A DNA stretch of 64,000 bases from Bifidobacterium miconis (GCF_019331735.1 NZ_JAHBBH010000010.1:23347-87346), one strand, 5' to 3'. Counted from the stretch's first letter, positions 36,078 through 44,062 are shown. The notes: generated from the sequence alone by a model not told the origin. A program made the numbers and translations.

Positions 36078-36734
36078 TCACGGCACGATCAGTGCGTCCA
36101 GTGCGCCGAACACCGTGTTGACGATTCCGTCCACTCCCTGCTCGTGTACCTTGGATGGGTCGTGCAGCCAGAACGTGGTGGCCGACACCATCGATGAGGC
36201 GACGATCTCCAGAATCAACTCGCGGTTGACGGTGGGACGGCGCGGACCTTCCGCCCGTGGCGCCTCACCGCCGTCGGTCATCCGCAGTCTGCATTGCCGC
36301 TTGATGGCGTCCTTCCATCGTTCAATGAACCGAACGTCGGGCGCCGAGACGAGCAGCGCGTGGAACGCATCCTCGTTGGCCCGGATGTAGTCCAGCGTGG
36401 GCATGAGCGTGACGCGCGCTGCTCCGTGCGCATCCCCGCCATCGGCATCCCTGACGGTCAGCGGCTCGTTCAGCTCCTCGAGGTCCCTCACCAGTCGACG
36501 TTCCAACGTCTCGAGCACCTCGCCAACGTGGTGGTAGTGCGCATAGAATGTGCTGCGCGCCACGAACGCTTTCGCGCATAGCGTCTTGACCGATGGCAGC
36601 TCGACGCGTCCCGCCGGGCCGGATGGATCGGCGCCTTCGTTGAGCAGATCGATGAGCGCGCGCTCGATGGCAGACTCGACGTCGTCCCGCGGCTTAGACG
36701 CAACGGGCGGCGGATCGGCATGTGAGGTCTCCAT
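36078..36734 (-). CDS. TetR/AcrR-type transcriptional regulator, module 1
   Basis: 218-residue one-component regulator. The N-terminal helix-turn-helix is visible as AIERALIDLLNEGADP..VELPSVKTLCAKAFVARSTFYAHYHHVGEVLETLERRLVRDLEEL, with the TetR-typical STFYAHY recognition helix. The C-terminal ligand domain (LMPTLDYIRANEDAFHALLVSAPDVRFIERW) resembles the TetR_C group of Firmicutes YfiR-like regulators. The 3' end lies 11 nt from the end of the MBL gene, which it faces, so it is the likely regulator of its module, although the shared operator cannot be placed. Confidence 0.8.
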   Translation of the reverse strand: METSHADPPPVASKPRDDVESAIERALIDLLNEGADPSGPAGRVELPSVKTLCAKAFVARSTFYAHYHHVGEVLETLERRLVRDLEELNEPLTVRDADGGDAHGAARVTLMPTLDYIRANEDAFHALLVSAPDVRFIERWKDAIKRQCRLRMTDGGEAPRAEGPRRPTVNRELILEIVASSMVSATTFWLHDPSKVHEQGVDGIVNTVFGALDALIVP

Positions 36735-36953
36735 GTCTCAACTCATATCCGCCATTCCGGACAGGCGACCCCATCGCCGAGGGTGCCAACACCAAGGATG
36801 ATAAGGCGTTGTTCATCCGTCGTGCATCCCGACTCGTGGAGTTTCGCGTGGTCTTACTCAGGAATACCGGTACATTGCCATCAGACTCGCTGTCACGGCG
36901 GATGACTGAGATCAATGCGTGGAAACGAGCGACTGTTGCAGAAGGGCAAGCCG
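36735..36953. other. 219-nt intergenic stretch before DR2
   Basis: Contains the upstream region of the minus-strand TetR gene and no supportable gene. Just before DR2, codons reading LLQKGKP run in frame into the ychF-like VEFKFNVSKK tail, so DR2 may carry slightly more coding sequence than the shared core, without a start codon of its own. Confidence 0.4.
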
Positions 36954-37036
36954 GTCGAGTTCAAGTTCAACGTTTCCAAGAAGTAGTTGTTGAGCAGTGT
37001 TGAGGGCCTTGGAATTCCAGCGATTCCAAGGCCCTC
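36954..37036 (+). repeat. ychF-tail direct repeat DR2
   Basis: Second copy of the ychF 3' end: VEFKFNVSKK plus TAG (GTG changed to GTT in the Val codon), spacer TTGTTGAGCAGTGT, then a 14-bp hairpin GAGGGCCTTGGAAT / ATTCCAAGGCCCTC (37002-37015 with 37023-37036), loop TCCAGCG. Two of the changes are paired in the stem or silent in the code. It ends module 1 and begins module 2. Confidence 0.92.
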
Positions 37037-37040
37037 GACT
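37002..37040 (+). terminator. Terminator hairpin of DR2
   Basis: Fourteen-bp perfect stem followed by GACTATTTCG. It lies 43 nt from the end of the CocE-type gene of module 2 and could serve that minus-strand transcript as well. Confidence 0.65.
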
Positions 37041-37078
37041 ATTTCGTCATGCAGAGCTCTTCGGATGTTGATCCGATG

Positions 37079-38893
37079 TCACTGTTTTACGATCGGCATG
37101 AGCAGAACGCTGTCGTAGACGCCGCCCGTATGCACGGTGTGCCTGCCCTGATTGACGGTGGGCAGCTGTGCGTCCGGCGCCTCGTCGCTGGCGCGGGCCT
37201 CGGCCACCGGACCGCAAGCGTGTCCGCCGATTTCCAGCACCAGGGTCTCCCCTTCATGCAGGAGCATATCGGTCGGCCACAATCCCAGATCGACCTGCAC
37301 CGGTACGAACGGGGTGACCGGCTGCGGGTTCGTGTAGGTCATGTACGGCTCGGTCGGCGTCGATCGTTTCGTATCGAGTTCGCGATGCGATGCGCGCAGT
37401 CGGCCGTTGGGGCCAACGTAGATCGGCCCGCCGGGCAGCTGCTTACCCTTCGGTGTGAGGGCTATCATCATGCGCAGTTTCTTCTCCAAGCCGGGGAAGA
37501 CCACGTGGTACAACACCTTGCCCTTCGCATCCTTCTTGTACAGCTGGGCGAACAGATCCATGTCGTCGCCGGCGTCGGTGCTCATCCATAGGCGGGCGTT
37601 GAGCGGCCCGTGGATTTCCATGTCCCGGGGAATCCGGTATTCGAAGCGTGCGACGGCGCTCATGTCACGACTGACGGCATCGTATTCGGCGCTGGATTCC
37701 AGTGCGGCCTGCTGTTCGTTCATGGTGCCGTCCGAGGCGTTCAGGTGCAGTTCCATCGTTTCGGTCTGCACGCAGGGGTAGTCGTCGGACGTGGAGAACA
37801 GGTTGTGTTTGGCTCCCACGTCAAGCCGTGAATAGCGTACGCGCGGCGTCTGCTCCCATCCGTTGTCGATGCCCTTGAGATAGTGGTCGAAGAAGCGGCG
37901 CAGATCGTCGCAGTTCTCCCGGGTGTCGAGGTCGCCCCATTCGTGGGTGTCGTGGATGCGCAGCCATTTGTCCTTCGATCCGAGTCGTTTGAATCCGGAG
38001 AGTGTGCTGCGGGTGTGGATCGGATGCGTCCAACTGGCCACCACATAGGCGGGGACGGTGACGTGTTCGAGATCGGGGATCTTGTCGGTCCAGTAGTCGT
38101 CCACGAGCGGGTGCTGTTCGAGCATGCCGGTCACATCCTCGAATCGGCTCTGCCCGTACAGGAAGCCGACGATGTCGATGTCGTGGAACGTGCCGTTGGG
38201 GATGCCGCCGCGGCACACCACGTCGCGGTACTCGTCGGTGAGACCCTCCCACGGGGCGATCGCGGCCAGATGGGCCGGTTTGGCGGCTGCGGCGGCCCAT
38301 TGGATCATGGCGAGCTGCGAATTGCCCATCATGCATACCTTTCCGGTGCACCAGTCCTGGCGCGCGATGTATTCGATGGTGTCATGCACGTCCCGTCCGG
38401 CCTGAGTACCCATGAAGTACATGTCGCCGCCGGAGTGGCCGATGCCCCGCTCGTCCACCACGCAGATCGCATATCCATACCTGCACCAGTAGGCCGGGTC
38501 GGGCGATTCGAAGCGTTGCAGGCCGGATACCTGATCCTTGGGGAATCCGGTGCTGGTCACATCGTAGTTGGCGTTGAACGGGCCGCCGCGCTTGCTGTAG
38601 GGGGAATAGACGAGAATGACCGGGGTGCGGGTGTTGCCCTGCCTGCGCCATAAATCACCGTAGATGACCGTGCCGTCGCGCAGTTCGATCGGGATGTCCT
38701 CCAGGCATTCGATGTCGATCGGCAGCTTCATGGCTCCCTTGGCGTTGACGCTTCCCTCCCGGTAGAGGACAGTTCGCGTCCCCAATGGAGGAATCGGAGG
38801 CTTGGCCTGATTCAATGGGTTCGCCGGTTTGAACAGGATGTCGCTCCCGTTGATGTCAAGCAACGGTGCGTTGCTGTTGGTGGTATCGGTCAT
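37079..38893 (-). CDS. CocE/NonD family hydrolase (S15-type), module 2
   Basis: Serine hydrolase of 604 residues. The catalytic fold shows VILVYSPYSKRGGPFNANYD, CVVDERGIGHSGGDM, and the nucleophile elbow KVCMMGNSQLAMIQWAAA (GNSQ, where relatives have GNSY). Asp/His regions follow in PAYVVASWTHPIHTRST and RIHDTHEWGDLDTREN. A C-terminal jelly-roll domain (MELHLNASDG..YRIPRDMEIHGPLNARLWMSTDAGDDMDLF) completes the CocE/PepX-like layout. A GGAACATC-type site lies before ATG 38893. It follows an MFS transporter gene by 90 nt in the same direction, so import or export of its substrate or product is plausible. Substrate unknown. Confidence 0.82.
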   Translation of the reverse strand: MTDTTNSNAPLLDINGSDILFKPANPLNQAKPPIPPLGTRTVLYREGSVNAKGAMKLPIDIECLEDIPIELRDGTVIYGDLWRRQGNTRTPVILVYSPYSKRGGPFNANYDVTSTGFPKDQVSGLQRFESPDPAYWCRYGYAICVVDERGIGHSGGDMYFMGTQAGRDVHDTIEYIARQDWCTGKVCMMGNSQLAMIQWAAAAAKPAHLAAIAPWEGLTDEYRDVVCRGGIPNGTFHDIDIVGFLYGQSRFEDVTGMLEQHPLVDDYWTDKIPDLEHVTVPAYVVASWTHPIHTRSTLSGFKRLGSKDKWLRIHDTHEWGDLDTRENCDDLRRFFDHYLKGIDNGWEQTPRVRYSRLDVGAKHNLFSTSDDYPCVQTETMELHLNASDGTMNEQQAALESSAEYDAVSRDMSAVARFEYRIPRDMEIHGPLNARLWMSTDAGDDMDLFAQLYKKDAKGKVLYHVVFPGLEKKLRMMIALTPKGKQLPGGPIYVGPNGRLRASHRELDTKRSTPTEPYMTYTNPQPVTPFVPVQVDLGLWPTDMLLHEGETLVLEIGGHACGPVAEARASDEAPDAQLPTVNQGRHTVHTGGVYDSVLLMPIVKQ

Positions 38894-38983
38894 GATGTTC
38901 CTTTCTGTGATGGGACTTGTAATGGAGGACAGATGATGTGATTCGGTTGGCGTGTGTCCTTTTGGACAACGGGTCGGGCATTC

Positions 38984-40378
38984 CTATCCGACGATGGTGT
39001 CGGTTTTGCGGTCGCGTATGAAGATCGCGATGAATGCCGCCAGCGCCAGCAGAATCGCCGCGGCGGCGATGAACGCGATTTTGTCGCCGTAGTATGCCGC
39101 TTCGAGTTCCGTGGCCGTGGGCGCGATCACGGAGGATAGCGCGGAGAACGATATGATCAGCGCGACCATGAAGGAATTGCTGATCTGGTTTGAGGTCTGG
39201 GCGGCGGCATTCGCATGGCGCACGAGAGCATTGCTCAACGAATTGATGCCCCATGTGTTGCAGGGCGTGATAATCAGCTGCACGCCTACCGAGCACAGGG
39301 CATAGGCGATGGCGACGACCGGCATGCCGGTGTTCATCGGCATCGTGGCAAGCAGCGCGATGCCGGCGAGGGTGCACACACTGCCTGCCCGAGCCGGGAC
39401 ATGCACGCCGAACCGGTCGTACAGTTTGCCGGATACCAGCGCCATCGCCGCGCTGAGCAGAGCGCCGGGCAGCACGACGAGTCCGCTCATCACGGCGGAT
39501 TCGCCTCTGACGATCTGAACGAACAGGGGCAGCACGGTGCCGATGCCGAGATACACGCCCTGCGTGAGCGCGATGACGGCGACGGAACTGGAAAACCTGC
39601 GGGAGCGGAATACGCGCATGTCGAGCATGGGCTGCTCAAGCCTCAACTGGCGAACGACGAACAACGCGATGAGAGCGGCGCCGATCACGATGAGGAAGAT
39701 GATGACGACGGTATTGTCGGTCGATGCGAACGTCGACAAGCCGTACAGTATGCATAGCAGTCCGATTGACGACAATGCCACGGACGAGGCGTCGAACGGT
39801 GTCCGAGTGGCCGTCTCCTTGGTTTCAAGCACCACCATTGCGACGCAGAGAATGATGATGCCAAGTACGCCGACGATAAGGAACAGCGCATGCCAGCCGA
39901 CGGAATCGATCAACAGGCCGGACACCGTCGGTCCGATCGCCGGCGCGAATCCCACCAATAAGCCGATCAGGCCCATGGCCGTCCCGCGTCGTTCGCGAGG
40001 GAAGATGAGTACGATCTCGGTCATCACCATGGGCAGCAGAATTCCCGTGCATGCCGCCTGACAGACGCGGCCGACGAGCAAGACTCCGAAATTCGGCCCC
40101 CACGCGGCCAGCAGGCTTCCTGCGGAGAATATGCCCATCGCGGCAACGAACAGGCGCTTGGTCGAAAAACGTCCGAGCAGGTATGCCGACAGTGGGATGA
40201 TCAACGCTTCGACCAGCGAATACGCGCTCGACAGCCACTGGGCCGTGGTCGCGTCGATGCTGAAGTCCTCCATGATGGACGGCAATGCCGGAGACAGAAA
40301 CGACAGGTCGAGAATAGCGAGCACCGTGCCCGTCAACAGTACGATGACCGTAATGCGTTGTTTTCGGGTCAATCCCAT
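38984..40378 (-). CDS. MFS transporter, DHA2 (14-TM) type, module 2
   Basis: Drug/metabolite:H+ antiporter-like protein of 464 residues with about 14 hydrophobic segments. Motifs: LDLSFLSPALPSIMEDFSID near TM1 (motif D1-like), AQWLSSAYSLVEALIIPLSAYLLGRF, the motif A-like GRFSTKRLF and motif C-like GFAPAIGPTVSGLLID. The start is ATG 40378 with AAAGGAACC upstream; the frame remains open 19 codons further without support. First gene of a two-gene minus-strand unit with the CocE-type hydrolase, divergent from a TetR gene. Substrate not predictable. Confidence 0.87.
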   Translation of the reverse strand: MGLTRKQRITVIVLLTGTVLAILDLSFLSPALPSIMEDFSIDATTAQWLSSAYSLVEALIIPLSAYLLGRFSTKRLFVAAMGIFSAGSLLAAWGPNFGVLLVGRVCQAACTGILLPMVMTEIVLIFPRERRGTAMGLIGLLVGFAPAIGPTVSGLLIDSVGWHALFLIVGVLGIIILCVAMVVLETKETATRTPFDASSVALSSIGLLCILYGLSTFASTDNTVVIIFLIVIGAALIALFVVRQLRLEQPMLDMRVFRSRRFSSSVAVIALTQGVYLGIGTVLPLFVQIVRGESAVMSGLVVLPGALLSAAMALVSGKLYDRFGVHVPARAGSVCTLAGIALLATMPMNTGMPVVAIAYALCSVGVQLIITPCNTWGINSLSNALVRHANAAAQTSNQISNSFMVALIISFSALSSVIAPTATELEAAYYGDKIAFIAAAAILLALAAFIAIFIRDRKTDTIVG

Positions 40379-40444
40379 AGGAACAGGTTCCTTTCCGTCG
40401 AAGGTCCGGCGCTGATTTCGGCCGTACCGCTGCAATTTGACCGT

Positions 40445-40497
40445 GGTTGATTATTGGTCTAATGTATATTTAGCAACCAGAGTTGTATATCTTCAAC
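40445..40497. promoter_or_regulatory. Candidate operator in the MFS-TetR divergent region
   Basis: AT-rich region with repeated GTTG/CAAC half-sites: GTTG at 40446, CAAC-CAGA-GTTG at 40474-40485 and GTTG-N8-CAAC at 40482-40497, sharing a half-site. It lies between the starts of mfs and tetR and overlaps likely -10 boxes (TATATT, TATAT). By position it is the best candidate for the binding site of the module-2 TetR. Confidence 0.5.
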
Positions 40498-40592
40498 CGA
40501 CGGAAAACGTCGCAAGGAGCATATGCGACCAATGGACGAAAATGTCGCTTATCGACATCGCCCGCATGGATACGAAAACGAAGGGACCGCGC

Positions 40593-41123
40593 ATGGCGGA
40601 GGATCTACGTATTGTCAAAACCCGAAAGGCGATCCGTGAGGCCTTCCTGACATTGCGACGCACCCAACCGCTGGAGCGGGTCAGGGTGCGCGACATCTGT
40701 GCGGAGGCCCTGATCAACAAGTCGACGTTCTACCATCACTACACCGACGTGTTCGACCTGTCGGACCAACTTGAGGACATGGTCCTTGATGAATGCTTCG
40801 AGGCGTTTCCATACAAGGACAAGCTGCTCACCGACCCTTTGATCTTCCTCGGAAACGTGCCGGCGGCCATGAACACGAGAAAAGACGCCATAGACATACT
40901 GTTCCACGGCAGGCAGGACGTGCTGTACGACAAAATAGAACGACACCTGCGACAGTTCTATCTGACGGAAGACACCACCGAGGAAGAGGACATCCTCCTC
41001 ACCTTCGTCATCGGAGGGGCGATGTACGCCATGCGTGCGCTCGCGGCCGAAGGGCCGTACAGCAGGGAATCCGTCACCGAGGTCTCGGCCCGCATCATCG
41101 GCAGGCTCACACAACGGGAGTGA
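40593..41123 (+). CDS. TetR/AcrR-type transcriptional regulator, module 2
   Basis: 176-residue regulator. DNA-binding domain: VKTRKAIREAFLTLRRTQPLERVRVRDICAEALINKSTFYHHYTDVFDLSDQLED, with the recognition helix KSTFYHHY. The C-terminal segment is short and alpha-helical, as in the Firmicutes/actinobacterial TetR_C_8-like group. The start is taken at ATG 40593 because AAGGGA lies 6 nt upstream and homology-like sequence begins there; in-frame ATGs at 40542 and 40566 have no good site. Divergent from the MFS-CocE unit, its probable target. Confidence 0.83.
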   Translation: MAEDLRIVKTRKAIREAFLTLRRTQPLERVRVRDICAEALINKSTFYHHYTDVFDLSDQLEDMVLDECFEAFPYKDKLLTDPLIFLGNVPAAMNTRKDAIDILFHGRQDVLYDKIERHLRQFYLTEDTTEEEDILLTFVIGGAMYAMRALAAEGPYSRESVTEVSARIIGRLTQRE

Positions 41124-41210
41124 GGCGCGCCTTTCGGCGGGCGACGCAAGTCTCTTCGTCCCGAACTGCTGCCGAACATGATTGGTTTTCTGCCACAGTG
41201 AGGCGAAAAG

Positions 41211-41303
41211 GTCGAGTTCAAGTTCAACGTGTCGAAAAAGTGATCGCAACGATTGCTGAGTAACATCGAGGGCCTTGGAATTCCAGTGATTCCAAGGCCC
41301 TTG
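41211..41303 (+). repeat. ychF-tail direct repeat DR3
   Basis: Third copy: the coding part reads VEFKFNVSKK then TGA, but with synonymous codons different from ychF (TCG AAA AAG TGA versus TCC AAG AAG TAG). The spacer is longer and divergent (TCGCAACGATTGCTGAGTAA). The hairpin is identical to ychF in stem and loop: 41269-41281 with 41289-41301. Preservation of the amino acids with silent changes suggests the tail comes from another strain's or species' ychF. Confidence 0.9.
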
Positions 41304-41306
41304 TCT
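41269..41306 (+). terminator. Terminator hairpin of DR3
   Basis: Thirteen-bp perfect stem AGGGCCTTGGAAT / ATTCCAAGGCCCT with loop TCCAGTG, followed by TTGTCTATA; 82 nt before the HipA-like gene of module 3. Confidence 0.7.
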
Positions 41307-41387
41307 ATACTGTAGACAGTTGTCGTCGTATGAAGTCGCGTCGTGACGGACTCAATACGCGTTGATCATCTGATTGGAGGGGCGGAT

Positions 41388-42650
41388 ATGACCGGTTATG
41401 TGTTGCGCCTGTATGATGTTCCGCTGCTCCGGTTCGATGCCGCATATGGTGAAGGATTGTTGGCCGGCAAGGTCGAGGCCCGTATCCGCTGGTTCGACGA
41501 GTCGAAGCGGACGCTGCTGCCGTTCCCGTTGGCCCCTCAGCCCGATGATGCGAAGCTCACCGCCTGGCTGGAGCGGCGGACCATTCCGAAGAACCGTGAG
41601 TTCGCGGCCCAGATCCTTGCGCAGGCCGGACTGAACATCGCGGATACGTTGGGCATCATCGACCTGTGCAAGGGACTGTCGGTCAACGATTCGTTCTGGA
41701 TCGAACGGGACGACGAGAATCTCAGGTTCGCGGACATCAATCTGTACGACAATCCGTTGGACGAGACGCTCGCCATCGTGGCGTATACGGGGTACACGTC
41801 GAGTGAGAAGCATGCGATAGGTCTGTCGAGCGAATGGACGACGGACGGCCAGTTCCCGAAGGCGTGGCGGCATGCGGGCAACGGGCTGGAATTGTGGAAG
41901 GCCGGTTCCGAAGGGTACGCGAATGCAGGATTGGAGCCGTATTCCGAGTATCTCGCCTCGCAGCTGGCGCGCAAACTCGGCGTGAACGCGGTCGACTACC
42001 GGATGGCTCGTTGGAAGGGCAAGCTGGCATCGGTGTGCCCTTCCATGAATTCAAAGGACGTGTCATTCGTGCCGTTCTATGCGGCCACGCAGCTCGCCTC
42101 GTTCCCGGAGATCCTCGCAGCCGCCCGCACGGTGTCGGCGGAGTCGTTCGAGGCGATGCGCACGATGCTCGTGTTCGATGCGTTCATCGTCAATCAGGAC
42201 CGTCATGCCAACAACCACGGTTTTCTGCGCGACAACCACACCGGTCGCATTCTTGGGCCGGCTCCTTTATTCGATCACAACATGTCGTTGTTCAAGAACG
42301 ACATGCGCGCCGATTGGGAGCACGGCGCGTGGACCCCGAAGGTGTTGGGGGAACGTCAGCCGTCGAACTCGCGTATGACGTTCCGCGACCAGTGCGCGGC
42401 CATCATGGGGGTCTCGCAGCATGAGATGCTGCGCAAGGCGTTGGACGTCACGTTGGAGAACGATCCGACGTACCCGCTTGAGGACGGCCGTATCGAAGCG
42501 CTGAACGACTATCTGCACACCGCCGCCCGCGCGCTGCTCGACATCCCGGTGGTGGACGAGGCGAGGCTCGCCTCCCAGCTCGACGCACTGCAGTTTGCGA
42601 TCAAGAACGTGCCCGTGATTCTCAACGACAGACTGCTGGAGAAGGAATAA
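41388..42650 (+). CDS. HipA-like kinase domain protein, module 3
   Basis: 420-residue protein with a HipA-like protein-kinase fold. The catalytic loop is VFDAFIVNQDRHANNHGFL (Asp-Arg-His..Asn) and the metal-binding motif is PLFDHNMSLF (Asp in place of DFG). An N-terminal phosphate-binding-loop candidate lies in GNGLELWKAGSEGYANAGLEPYSEYLASQLARKLG. HipA toxins phosphorylate tRNA synthetases or translation factors, but no HipB-type antitoxin gene adjoins this one, so a toxin-antitoxin role is uncertain. The start is ATG 41388 with GGAGGGG. The stop is only 3 nt before DR4 and the start 84 nt after DR3: it fills its module completely. Confidence 0.75.
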   Translation: MTGYVLRLYDVPLLRFDAAYGEGLLAGKVEARIRWFDESKRTLLPFPLAPQPDDAKLTAWLERRTIPKNREFAAQILAQAGLNIADTLGIIDLCKGLSVNDSFWIERDDENLRFADINLYDNPLDETLAIVAYTGYTSSEKHAIGLSSEWTTDGQFPKAWRHAGNGLELWKAGSEGYANAGLEPYSEYLASQLARKLGVNAVDYRMARWKGKLASVCPSMNSKDVSFVPFYAATQLASFPEILAAARTVSAESFEAMRTMLVFDAFIVNQDRHANNHGFLRDNHTGRILGPAPLFDHNMSLFKNDMRADWEHGAWTPKVLGERQPSNSRMTFRDQCAAIMGVSQHEMLRKALDVTLENDPTYPLEDGRIEALNDYLHTAARALLDIPVVDEARLASQLDALQFAIKNVPVILNDRLLEKE

Positions 42651-42653
42651 TCG

Positions 42654-42738
42654 GACGAGTTCAATCTCCCCAACGTCTAAGAAGTGATTGCCTCATAGCG
42701 TCAAGGGCCTTGGAATTGCGGCGGTTCCAAGGCCGCCG
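42654..42738 (+). repeat. ychF-tail direct repeat DR4 (degenerate)
   Basis: Decayed copy: GACGAGTTCAATCTCCCCAA then CGTCTAAGAAGTGATTG, where a frameshift breaks the FKFNVSKK reading but the frame of similarity is clear. The hairpin is shortened to GGCCTTGGAA / TTCCAAGGCC (42706-42715 with 42725-42734) with a changed loop. It begins immediately after the HipA-like stop codon. Confidence 0.8.
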
Positions 42739-42814
42739 GTTATTCCTGTTACAATTGCGCTTCTTGCCAGATTCGATTATGCGCATCGCTGTAATGCGCG
42801 AATAGGGGTCCGTT

Positions 42815-43639
42815 ATGAGTCTTAAGTTGCCAATTCTCGTTGTTACCGATCTTGACGGCACGTTACTCAATGAGAATGGGCAGGTCTCCTCTCGATTGCA
42901 AGACATGCTTGGCCGAGCTAATAATGCCGGCGTTCTTTTCGCCGCGGCATCAGCGCGTCCGCTTCGCTTGGTAAAGCAAGTACTGGGACCGGTATTGCCT
43001 TTATTCTCCGCTTTGTTTGCATCTAACGGTGCGCAGGTTGTGGATACGGCCGCGTGCCATGTCATTCATTCCGAACTGCTTGATGAGAGGCAGTGCGCTG
43101 GCATTATCGCTATGCTGAAAAGTAGATATCCGCAGGCTGGATTCGGGTGGGAGTACAGGGAAGGATTCGGTTGCGATCAGGCATTTTGGGACCTGCGCGC
43201 GCATGGAGGAATACTGCGTGATCCGGATTCTCAACGTATATCGTCAATTCCGAATGCTCCGGTTCTTGAGCTTGTCATGGCAACACCCGGGTACAAAGCG
43301 GATCAGTATATTAACGGTTGCCATGAGTTGATTGGTAAGGACTTTACAGTTACCGATTCCAGCGGCGGTGTTATGGAAATCTCAAATGCTCATGCGAACA
43401 AGGCGTATGCTTCACAGATCTGGGCAAAAAGCCTGGGCGCTGGTTTGAGGAATGTCATCGCTTTTGGTGATGGGCTCAACGATGTTCCATTGCTGCGCGC
43501 GGCGGGGATGGGCGTCGCTATGGCAAACGCCGATGAGCGGATCAAAGCTGCCGCTGATGCTATCGCTCCGTCCAACCAACAAGATGGGGTAGGGGTCTTC
43601 CTCACCAACTTATTAAGGGATGAGGGTCTTTTTGCGTGA
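42815..43639 (+). CDS. Cof-type HAD-IIB hydrolase, module 4
   Basis: Sugar-phosphate-type phosphatase of 274 residues. Motif I LVVTDLDGTLLNENGQ (nucleophile and acid Asp), motif II AAASARPLRLV, Lys region ISNAHANKAYASQIWAK, motif IV VIAFGDGLNDVPLLRAAGMGVAMANADERIKAAADAI. The cap domain lies between motifs II and III (C2 type). Base composition and codon use are clearly more AT-rich than the flanking chromosome, with many T-ending codons, a sign of recent acquisition. ATG 42815 is preceded by AGGGGTCC. Substrate unknown. Confidence 0.87.
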   Translation: MSLKLPILVVTDLDGTLLNENGQVSSRLQDMLGRANNAGVLFAAASARPLRLVKQVLGPVLPLFSALFASNGAQVVDTAACHVIHSELLDERQCAGIIAMLKSRYPQAGFGWEYREGFGCDQAFWDLRAHGGILRDPDSQRISSIPNAPVLELVMATPGYKADQYINGCHELIGKDFTVTDSSGGVMEISNAHANKAYASQIWAKSLGAGLRNVIAFGDGLNDVPLLRAAGMGVAMANADERIKAAADAIAPSNQQDGVGVFLTNLLRDEGLFA

Positions 43640-43740
43640 CCATGACCATGTGCCCGCCGATTGCCGGTGACGGAGCTCCTGCTGCGGGAATATGCTCGGA
43701 ATATGGTCTTTCTCATATGAGATATCGGAAGGAATCTGTC

Positions 43741-44045
43741 ATGTTTGAAGTGAATGGCATCCTGTATGCGGATGAGCCCGCGCGGGAGTTCGTTCGGCTC
43801 GTGTCGCGGATGATCACGTCATACTGGTGACATTCTCCACGGGCGAGACGCGCCTGTGCGATTTCGCCGAAATGTACGACGACGTTCCCGCCTTCGCCCC
43901 GCTGCGGGATGAGAAGACGTTCGAGGACTTCCATATCGATCACGGGATTCTGACTTGGCGTGACGGTGACATCGACATCTCTCCCGCGTATCTGTATGAA
44001 CACTCATACGAGTACGCCGCTTATGGCGAACTGGTTTCGGCGTGA
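43741..44045 (+). pseudogene. DUF2442-type protein, broken by a frameshift, module 4
   Basis: The first frame reads MFEVNGILYADEPAREFVRL and continues VSRMITSYW before a stop at 43828-43830. The second frame continues the family sequence: VADDHVILVTFSTGETRLCD, FAEMYDDVPAFAPLRDEKTF, then HIDHGILTWRDGDIDISPAY. Together they match a DUF2442 protein, whose core is V-x-F-x-x-G-E-x-R ... W-x-D-G-x-D-I-x-P. The break falls near 43803-43812 and needs one frameshift. GGAAGGAATCTGTC precedes the ATG. It ends 17 nt before DR5. A second small product from a GTG at 43827 (72 residues) is possible but less likely to be a real separate gene. Confidence 0.7.
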
Positions 44046-44062
44046 TGGCGTAAAGCGATGGC

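Noticed and set aside
43827..44045. Independent 72-residue gene starting with GTG 43827
   Set aside because: Its sequence is the continuation of the DUF2442 protein started at 43741 in another frame; a single frameshifted gene explains both better.
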